Assembly: GCA_020429465.1 (NCBI GenBank)
Contig: JAGQLH010000083.1
Span: forward strand, 1 to 5,592
Reading direction: 5' to 3'
DNA: 5,592 nt
Source of the DNA: Candidatus Dojkabacteria bacterium
Lineage (GTDB): Bacteria > Patescibacteriota > Dojkabacteria > B142 > WJKM01
The notes beneath the pieces are model-generated. The model did not search any database, was not told where the DNA came from, and saw only the letters and a program-made list of their open reading frames with translations. The translations under genes were made by a program, and so were the position numbers. Below, in pieces: positions 1 to 5,309 of the stretch; the stretch's first letter is position 1, and every line of letters starts with the position of its first letter.

Positions 1-2
1 TG

Positions 3-8
3 TATACT
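3..8 (+). promoter_or_regulatory. Possible -10 box for the lipoprotein gene
   Basis: TATACT matches the bacterial -10 consensus TATAAT at five of six positions. It lies 38 bases before the chosen ATG, so a transcript would carry a leader of about 30 bases. Any -35 element lies outside the window. In AT-rich DNA such a hexamer is common by chance, so this is a weak call. Confidence 0.25.
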
Positions 9-46
9 TGTATAGGTGCATTTTTATTTTTTACTTACCTATACCT

Positions 47-544
47 ATGGTCTTAAAGAAGACAGTTCCATTTACGAAGCTACTTTTGGTAGGAGTTATT
101 GGTTTATCAATGGTTGCGTGTACGCAACAAACTACTACTGAAGTTCCAACAGGCCACTCTGATGCAGTTGAAGGTCGCCAATCACCATCAGGGAAAACTG
201 AGGAAATGCGTACATATGATACTAACTACATTAATTTTGAACAGGGTAAATTTGATTTAGCAGTCACATCACGAAATGAAGTGGTGCTATTTTATAATAG
301 TGGTGATAACTGCGATGAATGTAGAGATGCTGATAAATCGTTAGCTCGTCAGATCAATAAATTCCATCCACGGCTTACCGTATTTCTTATTGAGGATGCG
401 ACAGTAGCTGCGGAGTATGGACTAACGAATGGTGATAATTTTGCATTGGTAGATGAAAATGGCGAAGTAGTGAAGACTTGGACTGGAGATTCATATCAAA
501 GTGTTTTGGATGAAACAAACCTCGTAGATTTAGAAGTTGAATAA
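47..544 (+). CDS. Lipoprotein with thioredoxin-like domain and CDEC motif
   Basis: A 165-residue predicted lipoprotein. The N-terminus is a lipoprotein signal: basic residues K4-K5 and K11, a hydrophobic stretch to about residue 24, then SMVAC with C25 as the expected lipidated cysteine. A polar linker runs to about residue 55. The rest resembles a thioredoxin fold: strand EVVLFYNS (78-85), then C89-D-E-C92 heading a helix, strand LTVFLIED, and a FALVDENGEVVKTWTG segment (132-147) like the terminal hairpin of thioredoxins. The usual cis-proline before that hairpin is replaced by G-D-N. A thiol-disulfide or thiol-sensing role outside the membrane is inferred; a reductase function is not shown. 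The ATG at 47 was preferred to the TTG at 8 because it starts directly at the signal peptide; the 13 extra residues would spoil it. I see no Shine-Dalgarno sequence. The gene converges on the SLH gene. Confidence 0.8.
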   Translation: MVLKKTVPFTKLLLVGVIGLSMVACTQQTTTEVPTGHSDAVEGRQSPSGKTEEMRTYDTNYINFEQGKFDLAVTSRNEVVLFYNSGDNCDECRDADKSLARQINKFHPRLTVFLIEDATVAAEYGLTNGDNFALVDENGEVVKTWTGDSYQSVLDETNLVDLEVE

Positions 545-555
545 ATAGTATAGAA

Positions 556-586
556 ATGGAGGGAACAAAAATTTTGTTCCCTCCAT
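556..586. terminator. Bidirectional terminator between convergent genes
   Basis: ATGGAGGGAAC (556-566) pairs perfectly with GTTCCCTCCAT (576-586). The A/T bases between them can lengthen the stem to almost 15 bp. A T-rich stretch follows on both strands: TTTGTTTTATTC on +, and TTCTATACTATTTATTC on -. It starts 11 bases after the stop of the lipoprotein gene and ends 8 bases from the stop of the SLH gene, where a shared terminator is expected. Confidence 0.8.
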
Positions 587-594
587 AGTTTGTT

Positions 595-1533
595 TTATTC
601 AATTCTTACGTAGTATTCGAATGAATTTATATCCCACGCTACTCGTTCGATAATTTCGTATAGTGTAAAGTGATATCCGAATGCATCCGCTTCAATAGTA
701 CTCTCCCCTTGAACAACTCCATTCTTTAATCCTGTACATGATCTTTCAAGGTGTATCGATTGCGATTGTCCATCTTTTGTGACGGTTAGGTCAATAAAAG
801 CAGTTTGGCTTGTGGTACAGTGAATACCAAAATTATTAACACTAAAACTTAAACCTTTTTCTGGAACAGATGCAGTCCCATATGGTTTTATCATAAACTC
901 AGAACTAGGAGCTTCTGGTTCATCTGGTAATTTTGTGTAATTATCGCGAATTATTTGGATAAGAAAAGCAGCTTCTCCTCTTGTGATTGCAACATCCTTA
1001 TTTCCTTCTGAAATAGTTGGTGGTTGTGCTCCCATAGCTACAAGTCTATTCATATACGCTGTTAGATCTGCATCTTCTGAAATCCCATGACTACTATCTA
1101 GGGTTCGCATTGCGATTTTACTTGCTTCTCCAAAGGTTACGGTATTATCTGGTTTAAAGTACCCATCGGAATATCCTTTTACAATATCGTTTTTTTCTGC
1201 CATACAGATGAACGAAGCAAATGTATGGTCTGAGGCAATGTCTGGAAAAATATTTGAATTACTTTGGATACAATTGTTAATCAGTGATTCAGAGTATTCG
1301 GCATTCACAACAATTTTTGTAAATTCTGCCCGTGTGATGGTATTTTCTGGTTTAAATGTTCCATCGGAGAATCCTCCTGCAATTCCATTATCCAGTAAAT
1401 ACTGTATTTCATTTGCGTATTCGTGGTAGTCAGAAACATCTGGAAATGGTCCTGCTAAAGCTGTGAAGCTACTGGATGCTAAGAATACTAGAGACAAGGC
1501 AATTGTGCTAATTTTCTTATTCATATTTAGCAT
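595..1533 (-). CDS. Secreted SLH-domain protein with C-terminal beta domain
   Basis: A 312-residue exported protein. A Sec signal peptide (residues 4-27) has MNKK, a hydrophobic core and the cleavage motif A-L-A before G28. SLH repeat 1 spans about 30-75 (FPDV, GFSDGTFKP, ITRAEF). SLH repeat 2 spans about 96-145 (FPDI, GYSDGYFKPDNTVT). A weaker third repeat spans about 155-197 (MGAQPP, ITRGEAAFLI). SLH domains anchor proteins non-covalently to cell-wall polymers, so a surface location is expected. C88 and C110 flank the second repeat and could form a disulfide. A Pro/Glu linker (about 203-211) leads to a C-terminal region of about 100 residues (212-312), probably beta-rich, with C239 and C266; I do not recognise its family. 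A start at 1524 (MNKK) is as likely as the one given and makes a more typical signal peptide. Neither has a clear ribosome binding site. Confidence 0.85.
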   Translation of the reverse strand: MLNMNKKISTIALSLVFLASSSFTALAGPFPDVSDYHEYANEIQYLLDNGIAGGFSDGTFKPENTITRAEFTKIVVNAEYSESLINNCIQSNSNIFPDIASDHTFASFICMAEKNDIVKGYSDGYFKPDNTVTFGEASKIAMRTLDSSHGISEDADLTAYMNRLVAMGAQPPTISEGNKDVAITRGEAAFLIQIIRDNYTKLPDEPEAPSSEFMIKPYGTASVPEKGLSFSVNNFGIHCTTSQTAFIDLTVTKDGQSQSIHLERSCTGLKNGVVQGESTIEADAFGYHFTLYEIIERVAWDINSFEYYVRIE

Positions 1534-1564
1534 ACATAATAAATAGATATAAAATATAACGCCA

Positions 1565-1590
1565 TTACTACTATTTTATTTCAGTAGTAA
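1565..1590 (-). terminator. Weak hairpin at the end of the HEPN-like gene
   Basis: TTACTACT (1565-1572) and AGTAGTAA (1583-1590) are perfect inverted repeats around a 10-base loop that includes the stop codon at 1576-1578. On the - strand the hairpin is followed by TGGCGTTATATTTTATA, which is T-rich but not a clean U tract. It may end or stabilise the glyS transcript before the SLH gene. All but two of the stem pairs are A-T or lie beside A-T pairs, so chance is possible. Confidence 0.3.
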
Positions 1591-1983
1591 CTTGATTGCT
1601 TTGCGTAACGATGAACTAGCTATCGACAATTCCTTCTCTGATGGCTGATAATTCATTTCATGAGCAACCTTATTTCTTATTTTGTGTGCACTCCAAATAT
1701 CATTATACAGTTGGTTATCAAAAAATTTCTGTGCTCCCTTTAACCGTTCTCCCATTGTCATACCTTTTATGCCTTTTGCTTTGAGCACAAAATCGAGCAG
1801 CTTATCATATTCTAATAGTGCTGTGATTTTTGAGGCAGCCCCTTCTTGTTTCTGGAGTGTTGAAATCTGTATAAGCTTTTTTTCTACATCCTTATGCCAT
1901 TGTATTTTCTTTGGTTTGGCAGCAAAGATAAATACTATAACGACTACAAGAATTATTGTTCCTATAATGAGTAATAATTCCAT
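1576..1983 (-). CDS. Membrane-anchored HEPN-like small protein
   Basis: A 135-residue protein with one N-terminal membrane segment (about 2-21, almost all I/L/V/F), followed by the basic stretch KPKK, which suggests a cytoplasmic C-terminus. The soluble part is predicted to be helical: a charged helix at 28-46, EYDKLLDFVLKAKGI (58-72), a conserved-looking MTMGERL (75-81), then W97-x-x-H100-K-x-R103-N104-K-V-A-H108-E109 and a final helix (115-134). R103 to H108 fits the R-x4-H signature of HEPN domains, many of which are RNases or bind nucleotides or RNA. Nuclease activity is inference; some HEPN-like proteins only bind. The gene starts 20 bases after the glyS stop, so co-transcription with glyS is likely. 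The only ATG before the membrane segment was taken as the start; no Shine-Dalgarno sequence is visible. Confidence 0.75.
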   Translation of the reverse strand: MELLLIIGTIILVVVIVFIFAAKPKKIQWHKDVEKKLIQISTLQKQEGAASKITALLEYDKLLDFVLKAKGIKGMTMGERLKGAQKFFDNQLYNDIWSAHKIRNKVAHEMNYQPSEKELSIASSSLRKAIKLLLK

Positions 1984-2003
1984 GCTGAGTACAGGCTAAA
2001 ATA

Positions 2004-3395
2004 TTAAATGTTCGAACTAATCCACTGTTCTAAGTCGTCTATTGCAACTCTCTCTTGCTCCATAGTATCACGGTCACGTATTGTGACGCAGTTGTCGTCA
2101 ATTGAGTCGTGATCAACAACGATGCAGAATGGTGTTCCAATTTCATCTTGTCTTCTATACATCTTTCCAATATTTCCCGAATTGTCGAATTCGCAGTCAA
2201 ATTTACCTCTTAGATTTAAGTACACATCATGAGCCATAGTTTGCAATTTTTCATCTTTTTGAAGAGGAAAAATTGCCGCTGTAACAGGAGCAATATGTTT
2301 TGGAAATTTCATAACAACTCGAGATTTTCCTTCCCCTAAATCCTCTTCTGTATATGCACTATACATTGCAACTAAGACAGCCCGTGCGAGTCCAAATGAT
2401 GGTTCTAATACATGAGGTACATATACTTCATTTGTGTATGGGTCACGATACTCAAGTTTCTGTTTACTTGCTTCTTTATGTTGTGAGAGATCAAAATCAC
2501 CCCGGTGAGCAAATCCGGCCACTTCCTTGAACCCGAAATCAAATTCGTATTCAACATCATATGTTTGCTTTGAATAATGTGAAAGTTCTTCATCATCATG
2601 TTTTCTGTAGCGTAGATCGCTTTCTGCATCGTGAGTAATAGATTTATAGAATGAAAGCATCTCGTCTTGCCATTCTGCGTACAATTTTTCCCAATCTTCT
2701 TGTGGACTAATAAAATATTCAATCTCCATTTGTTCAGTTTCAATAGTTCTAAAGATAAATTGTCCCTTTGTAATTTCGTTTCTAAATGCCTTACCAACCT
2801 GTGCAATACCGAATGGAACTTTTACACGCATTGTATCAATCACGTTCTTGAAGTTTGCGAAAATCGATTGAGCTGTTTCTGGTCGGAGGTATACCTTTCC
2901 ATCTTCAAGGCTAGATGTAGCTCCAATGAATGTTTCAAACATCAATCCGAACGTTCGAGCGTCAGTTATTTCATTACCATCTGGACTTAGTATTTTATTT
3001 TCTTTTATGTAAGTGGTCATTTCATCTACAGACATAGCTTCCACATTGAGATCTACGTCATTTTTTTTGTTCCATTCTTCAATAAGATGATCTGCTCTAT
3101 ATCGTTTCCGATTAACCTTATCATCGACAAGTGGATCATTGAAATTATCAACGTGCCCAGAAGCTTTCCAGACATCAGCTTGGGTTATGATTGCACCATC
3201 AAGTCCAACAATATCTTCACGCTCTTGGACAAAGGTTTTCCACCAAAAATTTTGGATGTTATTTTTTAATAGTGTTCCGTATGGACCATAATCGTAATTA
3301 TTTGCTAGACCTCCATAAATAGATGACGTCTGAAATACAAATCCTCTACGTTTTGCCCAAGAGACAATTTTTTCTAATGTTGCGTGTTTATTCAT
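2004..3395 (-). CDS. glyS: Glycine--tRNA ligase, dimeric (alpha2) type
   Basis: Charges tRNA-Gly with glycine using ATP, in the cytoplasm. The 463 residues fit the single-chain alpha2 family (Thermus/Firmicutes/archaeal-eukaryotic type), not the alpha2beta2 GlyQ+GlyS type. Visible landmarks: N-terminal KRRGFVFQTSSIYGGL (16-30) with YDYGPYG (34-40); LMFETFIGAT (151-160); the signature YLRPETAQ (169-176); class II motif 2 at FRNEI (204-208) through FRTIETEQMEIEYF (215-228); VAGFAHRGDFDL (292-303); motif 3 EPSFGLARAVL (331-341); and an anticodon-binding domain (about 368-463) containing SGNIGKMYRRQDEIGTPF (406-423) and VTIRDRDTMEQ (437-447). All parts are present, so the enzyme should be active. 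The ATG at 3395 opens a normal family N-terminus. A GGAGG lies 18 bases upstream, too far for ordinary Shine-Dalgarno use. The acetyltransferase gene lies 161 bases upstream on the same strand. Confidence 0.97.
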   Translation of the reverse strand: MNKHATLEKIVSWAKRRGFVFQTSSIYGGLANNYDYGPYGTLLKNNIQNFWWKTFVQEREDIVGLDGAIITQADVWKASGHVDNFNDPLVDDKVNRKRYRADHLIEEWNKKNDVDLNVEAMSVDEMTTYIKENKILSPDGNEITDARTFGLMFETFIGATSSLEDGKVYLRPETAQSIFANFKNVIDTMRVKVPFGIAQVGKAFRNEITKGQFIFRTIETEQMEIEYFISPQEDWEKLYAEWQDEMLSFYKSITHDAESDLRYRKHDDEELSHYSKQTYDVEYEFDFGFKEVAGFAHRGDFDLSQHKEASKQKLEYRDPYTNEVYVPHVLEPSFGLARAVLVAMYSAYTEEDLGEGKSRVVMKFPKHIAPVTAAIFPLQKDEKLQTMAHDVYLNLRGKFDCEFDNSGNIGKMYRRQDEIGTPFCIVVDHDSIDDNCVTIRDRDTMEQERVAIDDLEQWISSNI

Positions 3396-3406
3396 TTTTT
3401 TGTGAT

Positions 3407-3412
3407 ATTCTA
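3407..3412 (-). promoter_or_regulatory. Possible -10 box close to the glyS start
   Basis: On the - strand TAGAAT lies 11 bases before the glyS ATG, with a weak TTAATA 18 bases further upstream. If used, it would give a nearly leaderless mRNA, which would explain why the GGAGG is so far from the start codon. The alternative is that the GGAGG belongs to a longer, structured leader. Confidence 0.25.
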
Positions 3413-3413
3413 A

Positions 3414-3511
3414 CCTCCGAATCAGAATTTTATTAAATAATCTAGTATATCGGCTCGGAGACCGATTATTTTTTAAGTAAGCATGCAGAGCTTCCCCCAG
3501 CCCCCTTACTT
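3414..3511 (-). promoter_or_regulatory. Structured glyS leader, possible pseudoknot
   Basis: Three pairings can coexist in the - strand RNA. P1: CTTACTT/AAGTAAG (3505-3511 with 3475-3481), whose 23-base loop carries most of a GGGGGCTGGGGG stretch. S1: 8 bp between 3464-3471 and 3435-3442 (AAATAATC/GATTATTT). S2: CTCCGA (3455-3460), inside the S1 loop, with TCGGAG (3415-3420). S1 and S2 form an H-type pseudoknot, and S2 hides the GGAGG at 3414-3418. A competing small hairpin (3449-3453 with 3462-3466) leaves the CTCCGA in its loop. The gap between the acetyltransferase and glyS holds no other gene that I can see. A regulatory role is inferred from the pairing alone; I match no known RNA family here. 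Confidence 0.35.
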
Positions 3512-3556
3512 CCAGTAACGAATTTTGTGTTGTAGTTTGTTTTCATTAATATTGGG

Positions 3557-4132
3557 TTAATTAGTTTTAAATTCGTGGGAAAGTATACTGTATATCTCTC
3601 CATCAACATATTTACCGTGAAGAAAATGGTCTTCCCGTAATACACCTTCTAACGTAAATCCAAGTCGTTCTGGGATTGCTCTACTTTTTGCATTTGCTCT
3701 TGCAGCTTTAATTACTACTCTATGTAAAGTTAAATCATCAAAACAATATGCTAATAGTCGTTTAACGCAAACGGTCATAATTCCTCTTCCAATAACTTCA
3801 TTGCTTAACCAATAACCAATCTCACAATTATAATTGCGTTTTGAATCAAGTACATTAATTCCAATCGTACCAATAATTTTATTGTGTTCTATGATCATAA
3901 GACCATTAATAGTTTTTCCTGCTTGATAGTCTTGTAAACATGCATGTATAAATTCCTTCGTAGCTTCTTCTGTCTGAGATTTGTTTACCCAAGAAAGCCA
4001 CTTACTAAGGTGATCTCTGTTTGTATCAATAAGATCAAATAATTCCCTAGCATCATTAATTCGTGGGGATCGTATAAAAACAGTGTCGTTTACCTTAAGA
4101 TTTAGACTGGATGTAGTTTTTATGTCTTCCAT
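3557..4132 (-). CDS. GNAT acetyltransferase, RimL/YdaF type
   Basis: A 191-residue GNAT-fold enzyme that would transfer acetyl from acetyl-CoA to an amine, perhaps the N-terminus of a protein (RimJ/RimL families) or a small molecule. The order matches this family: start of the fold at VFIRSPRINDARELFDLI (18-35), HLSKWLSWV (41-49), strands LMIIEHNKIIGTIGINVLD (78-96), EIGYWLS (104-110), acetyl-CoA pyrophosphate loop VIGRGI (113-118), RLLAYCFDDLTLHRV (125-139), and the C-terminal signature NAKSRAIPERLGFTLEG (147-163). It resembles Bacillus YdaF, a putative ribosomal-protein-type acetyltransferase, but the substrate cannot be read from the sequence. The ATG at 4132 is the first in frame and lies 12 bases after the U tract of the T-box terminator, so expression should depend on readthrough. 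No Shine-Dalgarno sequence is visible. glyS follows on the same strand. Confidence 0.92.
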   Translation of the reverse strand: MEDIKTTSSLNLKVNDTVFIRSPRINDARELFDLIDTNRDHLSKWLSWVNKSQTEEATKEFIHACLQDYQAGKTINGLMIIEHNKIIGTIGINVLDSKRNYNCEIGYWLSNEVIGRGIMTVCVKRLLAYCFDDLTLHRVVIKAARANAKSRAIPERLGFTLEGVLREDHFLHGKYVDGEIYSILSHEFKTN

Positions 4133-4144
4133 AGTTTGTACAAT

Positions 4145-4191
4145 AAAAAAAGACCCTTATTACTAATCAATTTTGATCAATAATCAGGGTC
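4145..4191 (-). terminator. Intrinsic terminator of the T-box leader
   Basis: On the - strand GACCCT (4186-4191) pairs with AGGGTC (4152-4157), and pairing continues upward through an A/T-rich stem with a G/A mismatch and G-U pairs to a small loop near 4172. Seven U residues follow (4145-4151). The 5' strand reuses bases 4185-4191, which form the 3' sides of helices A1 and A2 of the antiterminator, so the two folds exclude each other. It could also end stray transcripts from the kinase-like gene upstream. Confidence 0.88.
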
Positions 4192-4294
4192 CTATCGGAC
4201 GGTTCCACCTGGCGTTTTACTCTAATTCGAGTAGTATGAAATTGTAATGCCAAATTGTGTGTCGACTCTCAGAGTGTAACTCGACTTGCTGTAT
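4145..4294 (-). promoter_or_regulatory. T-box riboswitch leader (candidate)
   Basis: This leader RNA would bind uncharged tRNA and then let RNA polymerase read through into the acetyltransferase gene. Seen on the - strand in order: a hairpin GTCGA/TCGAC (about 4259-4284); a Stem III-like hairpin TACTC/GAGTA around a 6-base loop (about 4219-4234); then the antiterminator. Its helix A1 is CAGG (4208-4211) with CCTG (4185-4188), its bulge is TGGAACC (4201-4207), and its helix A2 is GTCC (4197-4200) with GGAC (4189-4192), closed by GATA. This matches the known T-box form, in which UGGN of the bulge pairs with the tRNA NCCA end. N is A, which calls for a UCCA tRNA end, as in tRNA-Gly or tRNA-Cys. 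A canonical long Stem I with a specifier loop is not evident. GGC at 4249-4251, followed by A, is a candidate specifier for glycine. The 5' end is set about 7 bases after TATAAT. Confidence 0.75.
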
Positions 4295-4300
4295 GGGTAT

Positions 4301-4306
4301 ATTATA
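4301..4306 (-). promoter_or_regulatory. -10 box for the T-box/acetyltransferase transcript
   Basis: A perfect TATAAT on the - strand, 11 bases after the stop codon of the kinase-like gene. It would start RNA near 4294, just before the first hairpin of the T-box leader. The -35 position falls inside the 3' end of the kinase-like gene and shows only a poor match (TATGCA). Confidence 0.5.
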
Positions 4307-4317
4307 GCGTATAAAGT

Positions 4318-5079
4318 TTATGCTGCATACTTTTTTACTACACCTTGCCATTCATCTGCAGTATCGGCAAGTTCATCTTCAAAATGAGTTACCCAATCTT
4401 TGAATACTTCAGGGTAGTCAATAAGCTGATTTTTCTCTTCAAGTTTCTCATAGAAAAAGTCCTTTCCTTTTGCTAAAGCTATTTTTTCAACCTTTTCAAA
4501 ATCTGAAAATAGGAATTGTTCTTTTAATGAGAGCGCTTTTCTCAGAACATTAAAAATTTCATGTGCTGTTTGTGCAATTGACAATGTATCATTTTCACAG
4601 AGGTAATCATGTGTTGCTCTAATTTCATCAAGATCTAAGAGGTCTATGTTGAACAGTTTTTTCCATCGGGTTTGTAATTCATGATCTCGTTTTACTACAT
4701 TTTCAGTTCGCTTATCTGTACCAGCTCGTTTCGATCGTACTTCTGGAGAAGCAGTAATAAAAGCCTCAAACAACCATGGTTTACTTTCTGTAAAAAAGCC
4801 TGCAATTTTACTATTCACTAGTAAATTCCGTTCATGCTCTAGTTTCCATGCGATATAGTGTTCCCATAAAACATCCCATTTTTCACCATACTTTTTTTCA
4901 TATTCTAATAGTCCTCCACTTTTGGGGTCATATCCAAGTTTTTTTGCGATAAATTTGTAGGTACCTCCCGCATATACGAAACGTTTTTTAAGCATGTAGG
5001 CAAGAATAAGAGCTGTTATTGTGGTCCCACTGCTTACGTGTCCGCTAATGTTGATGTTTACTTCATTGAGGTAATGCAT
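4318..5079 (-). CDS. Cytidylate-kinase-like P-loop protein lacking Walker A Lys
   Basis: A 253-residue protein whose first ~185 residues resemble cytidylate/AAA-type nucleotide kinases. Strand VNINISG leads into G13-H-V-S-S-G18-T19-T20, the Walker A position, followed by a helix. An NMP-binding-like segment is YAGGTYKFIAKKLG (36-49). LVNSKIAGFF (87-96) and FEAFITASPEVRSKRAG (104-120) match the core strand and LID region. RDHELQTRWKKLFNIDL (131-147) and NDTLSIAQTAHEIFNVL (163-179) match the kinase C-terminal part. The expected Walker A lysine is T19. Residues 186-253 are an extra acidic helical extension (FEDELADTADEW at 233-244) with no family I recognise. The role may be CMP/dCMP phosphorylation, another small-molecule kinase, or a non-catalytic protein. 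The ATG at 5079 is the only one before the P-loop and has no Shine-Dalgarno sequence. Confidence 0.75.
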   Translation of the reverse strand: MHYLNEVNINISGHVSSGTTITALILAYMLKKRFVYAGGTYKFIAKKLGYDPKSGGLLEYEKKYGEKWDVLWEHYIAWKLEHERNLLVNSKIAGFFTESKPWLFEAFITASPEVRSKRAGTDKRTENVVKRDHELQTRWKKLFNIDLLDLDEIRATHDYLCENDTLSIAQTAHEIFNVLRKALSLKEQFLFSDFEKVEKIALAKGKDFFYEKLEEKNQLIDYPEVFKDWVTHFEDELADTADEWQGVVKKYAA

Positions 5080-5146
5080 GTTGGTAGTACTGAATAATTT
5101 TTAACTAAAAATTGTATTGAAATTTATCTTCTTAAGTCATTCCTGG

Positions 5147-5183
5147 TAATAGAAAATCTATCATTAATATTCTATTATTTTTT
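5147..5183. repeat. Inverted repeat with T run, upstream of the kinase-like gene
   Basis: TAATAGAA (5147-5154) and TTCTATTA (5170-5177) form an 8-bp inverted repeat around 15 bases, followed on the + strand by six T residues. It looks like a + strand terminator, but no + strand gene feeds it. On the - strand it lies in the upstream region of the kinase-like gene and includes a TAGAAT (-10-like) at 5169-5174. The 230-base gap 5080-5309 otherwise shows a small palindrome (CAAAAC/GTTTTG, 5229-5244) and no convincing gene. Confidence 0.35.
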
Positions 5184-5309
5184 GGTAGGGATTTATGTAT
5201 AGTAGTTTTCATTCACCGCCAGAACGATCAAAACATACGTTTTGGCATGATACCACTGACGAGTATTTGAAAACAAATAACCTATTTTTTATTGAACCTA
5301 TCCACTCAA

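Noticed and set aside
8..46. TTG start at 8 for the lipoprotein
   Set aside because: It would add 13 residues in front of a complete lipoprotein signal peptide that begins at the ATG at 47.
387..602. - strand 71-residue frame
   Set aside because: Antisense to the lipoprotein gene and across the terminator, with no protein-like features.
1682..1999. + strand 105-residue frame opposite the HEPN-like gene
   Set aside because: A mirror of the real gene: the hydrophobic and Ser/Cys-rich composition comes from antisense reading.
2405..2806. - strand 133-residue frame inside glyS
   Set aside because: It is a shifted frame of the synthetase gene with Met/His/Lys-rich nonsense composition.
3449..3474. 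Hairpin ATCGG/CCGAT followed by TATTTTTT on the + strand as a terminator
   Set aside because: No gene is transcribed toward it on the + strand. On the - strand the run is A, not U, so it is better read as part of the glyS leader structure.
4145..4191. The terminator read as only the end of the kinase-like gene
   Set aside because: It lies about 130 bases beyond that gene's stop, behind a TATAAT box, and its 5' strand is exactly the 3' part of a T-box antiterminator. A simple terminator would not need that overlap, although it may also stop upstream transcripts.
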